A stretch of DNA of 64,000 nucleotides. Origin: Strobilurus pachycystidiatus (taxonomy: Eukaryota > Basidiomycota > Agaricomycetes > Agaricales > Physalacriaceae). The notes under the pieces were generated by a model. It was not told the origin of the DNA, ran no database searches, and saw only the letters and a program-made list of their open reading frames with translations. The stretch covers positions 372,001 to 436,000 of the forward strand of contig JAHLMK010000024.1 in the NCBI GenBank assembly GCA_019915135.1, read 5' to 3'. The translations under genes and the position numbers were made by a program. Shown piece after piece: positions 44,136-55,627 of the stretch (position 1 is its first letter; each line of letters begins with the position of its first letter).

Positions 44136-47100
44136 CTAACCAATGGAGTCAGAGGCCGCCTCGACCCTGGTGGCAGCCTTCGCGTGGAGCAGTGCACCAG
44201 CGACTTCATCCTCGTCTTCGGAATCTGACTCCTCGTCCTCAACAGCTCTGACCTCAATCCGATCCGGAATCCGTTTCTGCCTGATCTTCGGCGGCTTGCT
44301 CCATAGCGCCGAGAAATGTGTCGATAAATCACGGTAAACTGCTGCCTGACGATGTCCATATGCGCGGACACCATCGGCAGCAGCCACTGGAAGGCCCTGC
44401 CAGCCCGAACTCCGTTCCTCCCAGGTTGAGACCTCTGCTGCGAAAGAGCGCAGCGTGCACTCCTTCTCGAAGACGACCATCTTTAGCTCCTCGGTCCATC
44501 GTCTCGCCCTCGCCCGACTCTTCAACCATTCGACGCGGATTGAGCCGTGGAGCTCGTCCTTGTCGAGGGACCCAGCTGCGGCTTCCATCAACCAGATCCA
44601 AGGAATCTCGTATTTACCGCTGCCGAATTGAACGTCATTGGCAACAATGCCGGTCTTGGGACGCTTGGCGGGGCGGGTTTCGTCGATGTCGAAGATGAAA
44701 CTGTCGAGAGCCTTGACGTCTTCTGCCAGCAGCACCCGCAACACCTCTTCCCATTTCCCACTGCCGCGGAGCGCCAGGAGAGACCCGCGTGAGGCGCGGT
44801 ACTTTTGCACTGCCAGGTCGGATTTGGCTTCGAGACGCTTGATGATGGCGAATGAACGGCCTGTACGTTTGGTGCCCCGTATGTTCCTGCGTCGGAAAGC
44901 CGTAATCGAACGCCGAGACCGCTGCATGGATCGTATGCTTTCCAGAGCATCGAAGCACTGAGCCTCTCGCAATTTGTCCTCTTTCGCAGCGACATCCGCG
45001 AGGCAGAGGGCCCGAATAGGCGGCGAGACACCAGAAGGCATGTACAGCACCTCTGTCTCGACATCGCCCTTGCGCGTACCCGATGAGGCGGCCAGATGCA
45101 TGGTGATAGGCGGCATATAGACCTTCTGCATCTCGCGAAATTGCCGAATTTGTGTTTGCAACAGGACTCGTTTGTCCTGTATCTCCTTGATGACCGCTGC
45201 ATAGTCTTTGTCCTCGCATTGCAGGAGATGTTTCACTTGGCGCCTGAGATGACTTAGTATCGCGATCGCTCGGGTCAGAGGAAAGAGAGACTCACTGCTC
45301 ATCCTCAATCATCAGGCCCAGGGAAAGAAACACGGATGCGCTGGTTTCGTGCAGGGAGACCTCCGCCTCTCGTTCCTTTCGTTCCTCCTCCGCCAGGGCT
45401 GATCGAACGCTGTTCTCGCTTGCACCTAGAGACGAATTGAACAAGAAGATATAAGAACAGTAAAACCCCACTTACGTAGTGCCTCGAGGAAGTAAGGATT
45501 AGTACGCGAGTGGTCTTTCTCCCATGCCTCGACATCCTCCGTCCACTTCTTGATGTCGTCTTCTTCAAATAGCGCGGTGAATTGTTCATGCGCCTCTACG
45601 TGTCGCGCGGAACCCTCCAAAGCGGAGCCGTGTTTGCGATGCAGACTCTCCCCTTAAGAGAATGTATTAGTTAAATCACCAAACCCGATGAGCTTGATCA
45701 TACCTAAATCGACGAGTTTCTCGAAGTTATGCGCTCCAATCCGGGCATCCAGCGTATCGTGGCGTCCGCCAGGTAACATCTCCTTGGTTGATGCAGCAGA
45801 GCCATTCAGTTCAGCCCATGTGCGCTCGATACCCTCTCCGTCGGTGCGGGCCACACCCTCTTGAATGTTCATGCTGTATTCGCACTGGCAGGCGAATTTG
45901 TGTCCCTTGCAGTGGCATTTCGGCACACCCCAAGAGATGTCGACTTCGCGGTCCAACTGGAGGTAGAGGGGCATCTCCTCCATACGCGTGTAGAAGTTGA
46001 TGGACCATTGGCATGCGATATCGTAGGAAAAGAAAAGACTCCGTACTCCGGCGCCTCGCACACCGGAGAGGGCAATATAGTCCATATTACAATAACTGAG
46101 GGTTGTTCAATATATTTTGAAAGAACGAAGGCTAAAACAACGTACCGCTCTCCCTTTTGTAGATCGCCGACACCGGTGGGCCGAACCATCTCATGGCGGG
46201 CACAGATACACATTCCGACTCCGGTCGAGCGCAACCCCGTCGAATTTTTGGATTCTGCGTGAGCCAAAGTCTTGAATCCCGAACAGGAGCTGATCTGAGT
46301 GTGTTAGACGATATTGGTTGCAAGCGGAAAAAAAGAAAACTCACATCTTTCTGACGGGGATACTTCGCAATGTGTTCGAGATAACACTTGTTGGCGACGA
46401 GATATGCAAGACCTGTATGGAGCCCAGGGTCGATGCTACTCGGGCGTCGTAGATTCGAGAGCCGAAAGTTTGCGTCGAGTGCAAGCATGAGCCGGTAGAG
46501 GAATCTTTTCATACGATCATCAGAAATCATCAGAATGACAAGAAGCAATTACTCACTGTTCCTCGAGGGATGCAGCCTGCCAATTGGGCGGAAGGTTGAT
46601 GTTGGGGCGGGGGCATGCCGGACACGGAATAGCCAATTCCCCGGCGGTCGTGAGCTCCCGTCCATTTTCCACAGAGCCTCGACCACGACGTTTGAGAAGC
46701 TTTAGGTGAGCGAACTGCCGGTTCATACGGAGAAAAGATTTGTATCGTCGCTGTTAAAGGGTTATACATCTGTATCGAGCATTGGGGATATCGAAATTTA
46801 CCTTGGGAAGTGTGATGCGCGTGGCATCGGTCAATTTCTCAAGGGCTTTGTAGTGCTCGTATGAGGATAACTTCCCGGAACTGCTGAGTTTCTCGTGACG
46901 TTCCAAGAGGCCAAACGTCGCACCTGTCTTCGGCAAGCGGGTGGTGGCGGGGTAGACTTCAGACCGTAGCATCTGAATACGCGTAGGTTGTCGCTCGGCA
47001 CAAGCACATAAGTCGGCGTTGACTTTCGCAATGCCGTCGCCGTGCAAAATGGTGAAATCCGCTGGCGCGGGTTGTGGATTATCGCATGGTCTCCCTCCAT

Positions 47101-47764
47101 TCTGGCTGTGACCGAATTGAATACGCAGCCCCAGCTTTTTCAGGGTGGTTTTCTTGAAGGAACGCCCATTCCAGAACTAGCGCGTCTTGTCAGTCAAATG
47201 TCTCAGCCGAGCCAAAAAAACACGCACCAGAATTCGATGAAATGGATTGCGGCGGTGTGCCTCCAGCAGACATGAGAGACATTCCAGGGTAGTGCCAAAA
47301 CAGTCCCTGCAACGATAGAAGGCCCCGCCTGGTACTATCTCGCGAATATGGTCATAACACGAGAGGCAAGATGTCCAGGGCGCGTCTCCACGTCCCTCTA
47401 GTTGGACCATCTCCTGGAGGAACTCTTGCGGTCGCCCGTCGTACACCCAGTTGAGCATGTTCTGATCCTGTACGCTAGTGAGCCTTCCCAACGACGCGTT
47501 GCAGGTAGTATAAATGCATACCGAGTTTGCATAGCGGCGTTTATGGATGGCCGGGGTAGGTGGAGGTGGAATGAAGCATGTTGTCCAGTTGAGCGGAGTC
47601 GTCTCGTTGGGCTCGATGCGTGCGCATGGCGTTGGTACGGATGTGACTAGACGCCGTTTATCCTTGGAGAGCTTGACGGTCCTTGCGTGGACAACGTTGA
47701 GCGCGACGTCGTCGTCGTCGTCGTCAGCACGCACAAGACGGAGGGAACGTTTCTGATTTGGCAT
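44136..47764 (-). CDS. KDZ-family transposase
   Basis: Starts MPNQKRSLRLVRADDDD at 47764. An N-terminal Cys cluster of the CxC2 kind (CLSCYDHI, FYRCRDCFG, LECLSCLLEAHRRNPFH; about 47350-47240) is followed by the KDZ core: LALDANFRL (near 46480), GLAYLVANKCYLEHI, SKNSTGLRSTGVGMCICARH, DLQKGERY, SYDIACQW (near 46020) and GEGIERTWAELNGSAASTKEM then GGRHDTLD (near 45830-45760). These carry the catalytic Asp, Asp and Glu. A long helical C-terminal exon (45308-44136) ends with an acidic tail. Introns of about 50-60 bp separate about seven exons. I see no stop in this path, so the transposase may be active. Confidence 0.9.
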
Positions 47765-47934
47765 TGTCGGGGGCGTAGGGAGGACTGTTTGGTTATATTT
47801 GCTAAACTATTCTCCACGGATCACGTTTAATTATCGGAACGAGAACAGTTCCCGAACTTGTATTAACAGACTACTATAACAGATGCGCTATTTAGTTCAT
47901 TTGCCCAGGTTGAGAGTACTGGATAGAAAGGTCA

Positions 47935-48240
47935 GCACAATCCTATACCATGGGGTAAGCGACATACGCCTGCAATTCAGCCCAAGTGTGCTCGACGTTC
48001 TCACCGAGAGCTTTCTCCGCCTTCTGATGGCACTGGCAAGGGCACGAAAATCTGCACGTCGTGTCGTAGGAAGACATGTGGGAGGCTAACATGTGGGAGG
48101 CCAGTGCTAGGGCCGTGACACCATCGACGTTTCTGCGGAGAGATCAGGAAATGAATAAGGAATGAGAAGAATCTCATGTACCCAAGACGCTCCCCTTTCT
48201 GCGTATCAACGACGATGGTTTCTTTGGTTTCGATGCTCAT
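47935..48240 (-). pseudogene. Second KDZ transposase fragment
   Basis: On minus, SIETKETIVVDTQKGERLG followed, after a gap, by CRFSCPCQCHQKAEKALGEN and VEHTWAELQAY echoes the transposase blocks DLQKGERY, CKGHKFACQCEYS and IERTWAELN. Only a few blocks survive, so it is the remains of another KDZ copy. The stretch 48260-48586 beside it holds no clear gene; a frame with CRQWTELN near 48400 may be more of the same. Confidence 0.55.
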
Positions 48241-48586
48241 CCTGTTGCTCTTGCTTGGTATGAGAAGAAAGGCAACGTTCGTGGGCTTGAAGTTGGGTTA
48301 TAAGTAGCGGAGTTCACATATCTATGATGTAAGTACTGTATGCTTCCCCTTCGAATTAGTGAGGCGTACGTACCTGTATGATTCAATTCAGTCCATTGCC
48401 TGCAAACATGTATGTCATCTCTCAAAAAAGTTGATTTAGACGATATTATAAGTAGCGTAATTTTGGGGGGTACAACGGAAGTAATGACAAGATAATAACG
48501 AAATGAAAGCAGTCAAAGGGAAACAACAAGAAAGGACATATTACTTGAGATAAAAAGTAGATTAGTGATTGAAACTGATTGACATA

Positions 48587-49502
48587 TCACCACTCGGGAC
48601 CCCAAGGACCGGGCGAATATGAGCGTTCCTTCTCAAAGGAACGGGCCTTGATTGGAGACGAGTTCACAGCCGTGTCACTGCTGTCGCCATCGCCCTCCTC
48701 ACCGGCACGCCAGCCGAAGCGAGAGGACATCGGCGAGGACGAGCTAGAAGCACTAACGGGGCTGTTTGCGGAAATCTGGGATTGGCTGGATGAGGAAGGG
48801 CGGTTGGTGAGATCGAGGAAGTGCGCGCGGGAATAGGGCGTCGCTCGGGAAATGCGCCGATAACCCAAAGACGCGAGGGTGGGGACGACGACGCTCGGGA
48901 CCGGGAGACGAGGAACAGGGAGACGAGGAGGCGAAATGGAGGACGCAGGAGTCGTGACAGCTGTCTCCGTCTCCGCCTCCGCCTGGGAACGGTGTAGCGG
49001 TCTGGGTCGAGGGCGGCTTTTGGCGTTCCGTCGGGGCCAGGGATCGTCGAAGACATTGTGAAAGACGTACTTCCCGGCGGCGTTGAGTCGCACAGTCATC
49101 ATCGCGCAGCCCCAGGACAAGCCGGCGGTGGTCTTCTGGAAATAAAGTCAGTGACAGTAACGAAGAAAAAATCAAAGAGAAATTACCTTGTCTCTCGCGT
49201 CGAGGCGCTTGAGGTATTCGGGACGCGACTCGCCAATGAACATGGGCAACTTATACGACTGATTGTACGCGAGGAGCATACGACTGTGGAAGTCGGTCCA
49301 TACATCGCGACGGAAGGCTTCTAGACCGTCAGCGTCGCGTATCGCGTCGACGAACTGGCGCGCCCAAGCTCTAAAAAAAATGTGCTGCTCCGCAGGGAAA
49401 TGATGCTGGACAAAGACGCGTTAGCGAAGACGCGTCTTGAGAAAGACAAGCGCGTACCACGGGGAACGGAGGCGGCTTGTCGAAGGTCTTGGGCATGGGC
49501 AT
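48587..49502 (-). CDS. KDZ-element gene, unknown, SYLPMFIG-type protein
   Basis: Starts MPMPKTFDKPPPFPV at 49502. After an intron near 49405-49455, exon 2 encodes EQHIFFRAWARQFVDAIRD, then DVWTDFHSRMLLAYNQSYKL and ESRPEYLKRLDARD. After another intron (about 49140-49188), exon 3 begins KTTAGLSWGCAMMTVRLNA and YVFHNVFDDPWPRR, then a Pro/Ser-rich low-complexity tail ending GPWGPEW at 48587. About 280 residues. I recognise no domain. The splice joins are clean and the gene shares strand and neighbourhood with the other KDZ-element genes, so it probably travels with the transposon. Confidence 0.6.
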
Positions 49503-49843
49503 CTTGGAATTGTTGTTGGAGACTATGAGGGACGTGTTGGTGAATGGTGGTTGGGTGTAGAAAAGGAAAAAAGCACTGTGGCGAGGGTTTTTATACCCAA
49601 GGGATCGGCTTTCGAGACTCCGCAACTCAGTAAGAAACTCAGCTCGTCGGCAACGAATGGCAGAGGCCCAGAGAAACGCCCTAAAGCTCGCGAGGAGAGC
49701 AGCGTTATCGCGAGACTCCGGAGAAGCGTCCTGTCCTTTACGTATAGTCAAAGCAATCGAGAGATCTAGTGAACACATGAGATTAGGGAGACACAGGCCA
49801 AGAAAGAGCAAGACAATACACCAGTCAAGTTTGTATTCATGTC

Positions 49844-50526
49844 TCAGCAAAGTTGGTACAAAAATCCGCGCCGCTTTTTAATGCTCTCGAGTTTCTTCTC
49901 ACCGCGCTCCGCATGTTTGAGGATGTTGGCGAGATAACATTGGATTGCCTCATGTCGCTCATTGCAGGTGGAAATATCCGTCCAATACTGGGAGTCCCGC
50001 CCCGCCTCTTCGGCTATAACGCGCATGGCGTCGACGATCCAGTCCCGCTGCTTGGTGTAGACGGAGACCTTCTCCTCGAGGTGACAGCAGCCATTGATAG
50101 GCCCGAGTCGCAGGACCTCCTCTACCATATCGCGACTGTAGGAGACTAGGTCGTTGTTAGTCTCGCATCGAAGTCCAGCGTCCATCATCCGAGCACGGCG
50201 AAGGAGAGCCTTGCAGCGAGCCTCGTCAAATTCACTGAGGAACTATGAGTGACCATGGAGGCGGCCGCAGCAACAGCGTCTGTGCATACCGGGGAGGTGG
50301 TGGCTCTGGGGCTTTTACGCGTCGTTTCCGTCCATCGGCGGCGGCCTTGGTATCGTACCGACTCCGCATGGCGGCGAGCTGTCTCTCTCGATTCCTTGAT
50401 GAAAGGTCTTAGCGGGAGCAGTCAGAGAAGGTTTTAGCAAGCACACCTATGGTACCAGGCCAGTTTGGCGGCGCGTTTCGCAGCGAGTTTGAGCTCGGGC
50501 GTGTCATACCGTATCTTGGGCGGCAT
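49844..50526 (-). CDS. KDZ-element gene, unknown, basic N-terminus
   Basis: Starts MPPKIRYDTPELKLAAKRAA at 50526. It continues over two short introns (about 50375-50425 and 50240-50280) through QLAAMRSRYDTKAAADGRK and FLSEFDEARCKALLRRARM to a helical block ending RRGFLYQLC at 49844. Roughly 190 residues, basic at the start and helical later with scattered Cys and His (INGCCHLEEK). The start resembles short DNA- or RNA-binding leaders of other fungal transposon proteins, but no family can be named. Confidence 0.55.
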
Positions 50527-51283
50527 TGTCGTACTCGTCGTAGGAATTGTAGAAGCTGTTGCTGGGCCAAAAGAAACCTTCGTGAGGGTCATTGGGAGTG
50601 CGGCAGCACAGTCAAACGAACCGCGGGAGGTGAGTGGAAAGATGAGTGGTTATTGACGGGACGGTGTTGATAGTGGCAGGATGGCAAGTGGCATTTCCAT
50701 AAGGGATCTACCTTAACTTTCGAGTTCACTAGAACTTCAGCTAAATATTTCCCTCCACTCATCCTAAAATCATGAAAATATAGACAGCTCATTATATGAT
50801 TAGATTATCATTTATGGAATTTTCTGAAAGCGGTAAATGGAAGTATTGGCGTATACTAGCTTGACGGTGTGGGGGGGATATTCATCTGATGGACCCGAGT
50901 AGACAAGAGTCCACTAGATCTTAACTAGATTATATTGCAGGGATGGTATCCACAGGGTGTGATACTCGAATCATGGGTTGCAGTCCATGACCAGGTCTTA
51001 CAGAACAACACGGAGCTTCATCCGAAAGCTCCATTGTCAAGTGCGATGCAACGATTCAACACTTCAGCCTTCACTAGATCTCTACTAGACTCTATCGGAC
51101 CGGCACTTGGGATTTCACTGGGTGTCCCGATATGGATGTTCCTCGGCCCGCCCTGTCTCCAGCAGCGACGGCGCGTCGACCATTATGCTAGTAGTACACT
51201 CACTCCGTTTTTCATCAAGAAAATATATGATTGCATTTTTTGACACAGCTTGACAAGATGATAAAAGCCCGAAGGCCGGTACA
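50527..51283. other. Non-coding interval inside the KDZ element
   Basis: About 760 bp, A/T richer than the flanks, with no supported gene. It lies upstream of the 50526 start and downstream of the Gly-Trp gene. Confidence 0.45.
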
Positions 51284-52128
51284 CTACAACGGACGCCATG
51301 GGTTCTGTGAGGAGGGTTCCGGCGCATCAAGGGTGAGTCCCCAAGTGGGCGATGTCCTTCCCCAACCGTCGCCCCAACTCTCGCCCTTGATCGGTCCCCA
51401 ACCGTCGCCGTCGGCCCAACTCTCGCCCTCCGTCGGACCCGCACTGTCGCGGAACCACCCGTTCACCGGCCCATCGCCCCCCGCCTCAGCACCCCAGTTT
51501 GGCGGGGTTTCCCACCCACCAGTCGGCACGGAACCCCATTCATCACCACCGGAACCCCATCCTTCAACCGTAGTCGGTGCCGGCGGCTCAGAGGCTACCC
51601 AATCTTTGGAACCAAAGGGAGGGTCATCTCGCCAGAATGACACCAACTCGGCGCGCACAATGGCGTAGAAGAATGTGCAGGAAGCCATGGGAAGGGCCCG
51701 GAAAGTGTCACGGTAGAAGGGCAAGACGGTATTGTATTGCGGACCGTCTTCCGCTATGAACAGGCGGAGGAACTCCTCGTCAAGCGGTTCCTCCAAGGAC
51801 GCGGCATCCATATCAGCGGCCAGGGCCTCCACGGCGTCGTAGACTGTCGGAACCAATTGGGCTTCAAACGCTGCACGAATAGCCTGAGAGACGTCAGTTC
51901 CGCAAGCAGAAAAGTAAGGCAGGCACGGCTCACCTTCACCTGACTTCCTTCATCCTGCCAGGCTTCCGGGAGGTGCTCGTCGTCACCCTTGAAGAAGAGA
52001 TGCCGAAAAGACGGACAGAAAAATTCGTCCAACCAGGCTTGCTCCGCTCCCTCGCCAGCGAAGTGCAAGTATGCGTCACGGTGACGAGAAAGGAAGGCTA
52101 GTTCCGCCGGCGCGAGTCCAGGGCACAT
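51284..52128 (-). CDS. KDZ-element gene with Gly-Trp (GW/WG) rich tail
   Basis: Starts MCPGLAPAELAFLSRHRDAY at 52128; an intron near 51882-51935 joins DEGSQVK to AIRAAFEAQLVPTVYDAV. About 260 residues. The N-terminal two thirds are acidic and helical (FFYAIVRAELVSFW). The last 75 residues hold about ten Trp residues, nearly all in GW or WG pairs (EGWGSGGDEWG, GGWETPPNWG, DGWGPIKGESWGDGWG). Such tails in other proteins are Argonaute-binding hooks. No other domain is recognised, and a role in RNA silencing is a hypothesis. Confidence 0.6.
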
Positions 52129-52307
52129 CTCGGTGTTAGTCGATTGGCTCTATATCGAATCAATGATAAGGGAGAAATAGACTTCATAACATAAGCTCAC
52201 CATGATTGAATCTTTCTGATGCTGATGACGGTCAAAGTTTTGGATTTTGGGGCGTCGCTCGGTTGGGCAGCTGACTGCTAGCCTTCAAGTCTTTTTGTGC
52301 CTCAAAT

Positions 52308-52334
52308 GAAGCCTACTTTGGGCAAGTAGGCTTC
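52308..52334. terminator. 11-bp hairpin between KDZ-element genes
   Basis: Perfect inverted repeat GAAGCCTACTT / AAGTAGGCTTC with a 5-nt loop (52319-52323), in the 327-bp gap between two minus-strand genes. It could mark a transcript end or be chance. Confidence 0.35.
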
Positions 52335-52455
52335 GAACTTCTTTCACGTCGTGAACATTCTCGATGAGGCAAGAGACAGACTGAATTGAACAACGGACAG
52401 GTAAGATATTTGACTACAAGATATAGAAACGACTGCAATGAAAAACACTAATAAG

Positions 52456-54670
52456 TCACAATACCGCTTTACAAACCTCCTTCAATACCCAATCGACATC
52501 GGCGATGGCATGAGCCCACTCTCCCTGTGCGAGTATGTTATCACCGCATGTGGATCCCCACCACAGAAGGACAGCGAGAATGCTGTAGAATCCATTGACA
52601 CCGCTGGTACGTAAGACACCCCAAGCCTGTCCGGCGGTGTCAGGGCGATGGTGTTCTTCGAACGGTCGGTCTATAATAGAAATGCCGCGCCAATCTGGTT
52701 GTAAGGCAGCCCACCAGTTCCAGAATTGGTCCGCCAGGGTGCGCGTGTCCTCCGTTGGTTTGTATTCGCGCGACCGAGCACGCTGAATCCAAGCCTGCAC
52801 TGAGGGAGGACGGACTTTGCGTGTGGGGAGAGCTTTGTCGTGATGAAACTGGAGAGCGCGCTCCAACCGAACGAAGGATTCGAGAAGTCTAGACCACTCT
52901 AATCCCAGTGACACGCTGTCAAGGAACGCGTAAGCGTCAACAACGTAAGCAGGGTAGTCCGGCGAGGTGGGTGGAAGCAGAACGGGGAGGCCCGACTGGC
53001 ACGACAATGGCTGGGAGAGCGTTTGAGGTGAAGGACCCTGAGGCGAATCGAGAGGGCCGCATGTTGGGACGAAAGCAGGCGAAGGAGAGAGGAGGGATGG
53101 ATCAATGTTCGAGATGTTTTTAAGAACATGAGGAGGGAGATTGAGCGGGCTGGGGGCGGCATCACTTTCGGGTTCGGAATCGTCATCGTCGCGCGCAATC
53201 GGGGGCGCCGCATCCTTCTTCTTGCGTGATGTTTTGGCAGGTTGACGTTTGCGCTTCTTTGACGGGACTGGGCTATCCTCAGTAGTCTTAGAGCCCGGAG
53301 TGGGCGCAACTATGTCGGTGGAGGCAATTGGCGTCGGCGTCGAGGCATTCCAAGGGTTTTCTCGACGAACGAACCAAGGGAGAGTCGCAGGCATGGATGT
53401 TCCGGGAAGGGCTCGAGACCGCTGCTGTTCCTCGGCTACATAGAATGTAAATGATTACCGGTGTCGAAGGAAGGTGTCAGGAAATACGTACAATAACAAG
53501 ACATTCCAAATTCACCAAGCGCGGCTTCGTAGGTCTTGAATCGTAGCTTGCCACGATCTCCGTCTGCGTCGTGGAAAGCCATGGGACGAGCGGCCCCGTT
53601 TTCACCAACATTGATCCTATCGAAACATTAATGAGATCAACAGAATGAAGAAAACTAAGTAGAGATACGTACGTTATGACATTAACCTGTCCGCCTTTCC
53701 GTGGTTCCGGGCCGACCCAAGAAAGAGAGACGTTTCCGTAAAGAAGCGTGGAAAGTCCTTCGAGTAAGGGCTGCAGCGTATTTGCAAGGGAATCCAGCGC
53801 ACTGTTTTGATTGGAAGTCAATATTGTTGACAGGACGAGAAATAAGACTCACATCTGAGTATCGGCAGGGGAAAGGCGCTCAACAAGTTGGCGCGATTCC
53901 GCCTTCGCCTTCGCGACTGCAGCAATGTCCTCGTCGGAACGCGTCTTCCAGTACGCCTGGTCCTCGGCCGAAAGTTTCTTCCATTCCTCTGTCGTTGCCT
54001 TCGCGACCTCGTTGATGCGTTCGCGGCGTGCATTCTTGCCTTTCTCCGCAAATTCTTCATTGAAGTCAGCTTGAACGTCGGAGAAACGCTCTTTGGACCA
54101 CATTTGCTGGGCCGTCCGTCCTCGTTTACGCGTCACGTCTACTCCAGAGGTTTTGGCGAGCAGCGAAGCAATAGGGTCGCGGGCGATCTGGGCAGGTGTC
54201 ATTTTGGTAACAGGGGTAGCCTTGCCATAGCGCGTGTCAAAATAGTTACGGATGCCCTACAGGCGATGAATGAGCGCGTCAAAGAAACAGCTAGATTATA
54301 ACACACCGTGTTGAGGCGTTTGAGAAGAGCTGCCTTAGAGGCACGCTCATAGGGCGTCAGGACTTCGTCAGGGCGCGCGTGAGGGATCGGATTGGGGGGC
54401 TCCTGGTCCAAAGGCAGATCGTACGGGTAGACAAGACAGAACGCGTTGAATACGCCATCGGCGTACTCGGTCCCGGCGCGAACACCCTTACGGCGAGCAG
54501 TGTTGTAAGCGTCCGTGTGGCCGTCGAGGAACGCCTTGCGAGTGCCTTTGGCCCAGCCCTTATGGAACGGAGGCACAGTGCTAGGGTCAAAAACCGGGTG
54601 AAGCCTGGAAAAACATAGTATCCGGGGTAATCAGATCTGGATCCGTCATCACTCACGATTGGGAGGCCAT
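52456..54670 (-). CDS. KDZ-element gene with HMG-box-like segment
   Basis: A 14-nt first exon (MASQ, from 54670) splices to LHPVFDPSTVPPFHKGW. The next exons give GRTAQQMWSKERFSDVQADF and INEVAKATTEEWKKLSAEDQ with AYWKTRSDEDIA, which resembles helix 2-3 of an HMG box or related DNA-binding fold (about 54110-53920). A disordered Lys/Pro-rich region with a nuclear-signal-like KKRKRQPAKTSRKKK follows (near 53260). The C-terminal block ends WVLKEVCKAVL at 52456 and contains FWNWWAALQPDWRGI. About 600 residues over five exons. Related proteins are common as hypothetical genes of mushroom genomes. The position suggests a DNA-binding partner of the transposase, by inference only. Confidence 0.55.
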
Positions 54671-55524
54671 ATGGAGACGGAGTCTTGAGAGTTCTAAGAG
54701 TTTTGACGCGTTCAGGACGTGGCGGTCGATAAACAGAGGGTGAACAAACAGAGGTCCATAAGGGATGGGGCGACGCTGTGGTGAGTATTGTGGCTCTCCT
54801 CTCTACTCAGCTCGGCGAGCAGATCTGGAAAGCACACCATGGTGCAACGGCTACATGTGGCGTCGTCAGACTTCGTTTTCCTTTGCGGTCGTGTGTTCGA
54901 GTCAGCGAAATGCCATTCGCAATGCGCATGAGCTCACAGCTATTTGTTTTTTGAAATCTGACGTTCTTACCTTCACAAGAAGAGACCTCATCTCATTGAA
55001 GATTCCACCCGATGCGAGTACGGTCGCGTGAGCGACGCATACGATGCATCGGGCCTGACCCCAACGGGTCGGGGCGCAAATTGCCGTTTTCGGAAGAGGA
55101 GCGAGACGCGGAAATGCTGCTCAATGCTGGTAATTGGATGTAAGTATGCAAGTACATACGGCAAAGAGCTTTTAGTGAGTATATCAAGGAGCTATGATTA
55201 TAAGAGATCCCAAAGAGCCGGGAAACCAAATGCTCAAGAGCAGGAAGGGTATCCAGCCCGCATCCAGCCCGATTCTTACACTAGAGTTCTGAAACTTGAG
55301 ATTAAGGATTCGAGAGCCTCACAGAAGCTGCCGGAAAATATATAGAGCGCTGGGTGCCCGCCAGCCCGCGCAATGGGCCCCGCCAGCCCCGCCACCCTTG
55401 CTGAAAGCGTGGGAATACCCCCGGCAATAGCCATTTTTTTTTCCGCGCGCGCCCGCGCGCCCCGTTTAATGCTGCAATAAAGACATTAAGATGGAGAATG
55501 AAACTAGGGTTCCAGTGCACCGAT
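54671..55524. other. Non-coding right arm of the KDZ element
   Basis: No supported gene. It contains a GC-rich stretch (about 55340-55470) with an 11-T run followed by alternating CG, and presumably the promoter of the HMG-box-like gene. Confidence 0.45.
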
Positions 55525-55620
55525 GTAGGTGGACGGGTTGGGTGGTTATAACCACTTGCTTTTGCAATGGCATCTGTGGTTATAAGCTTTGATATACCCC
55601 TAGTATTACAGCATGGCCTG
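55525..55620 (-). repeat. Right inverted terminal repeat of the KDZ element
   Basis: Read on minus from 55620 it starts CAGGCCATGC and matches the left end at the same offsets (GTGGTTATAACCAC at 55542-55555). Confidence 0.8.
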
Positions 55621-55627
55621 TGCATTG

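Larger units (their letters stand above)
43764..55620 (-). mobile_element. KDZ DNA transposon with several genes
   Basis: 11,857 bp. The ends are imperfect inverted repeats aligned without gaps over at least 80 bp: CCACAGATGCC starts at base 42 and the palindrome GTGGTTATAACCAC at bases 66-79 from both ends. A 7-bp direct repeat TGCATTG flanks it (43757-43763, 55621-55627); one more base would match the 8 bp usual for KDZ elements but for a mismatch. Removing the element restores PLE-B exactly. Inside, all recognised genes lie on the minus strand: KDZ transposase (47764-44136), a KDZ remnant and four further genes. Confidence 0.9.

Noticed and set aside
51115..51668. Pro/Ser-rich open frames on the strand opposite the Gly-Trp gene
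   Set aside because: They mirror the Gly-Trp tail and have no independent start or splice support.
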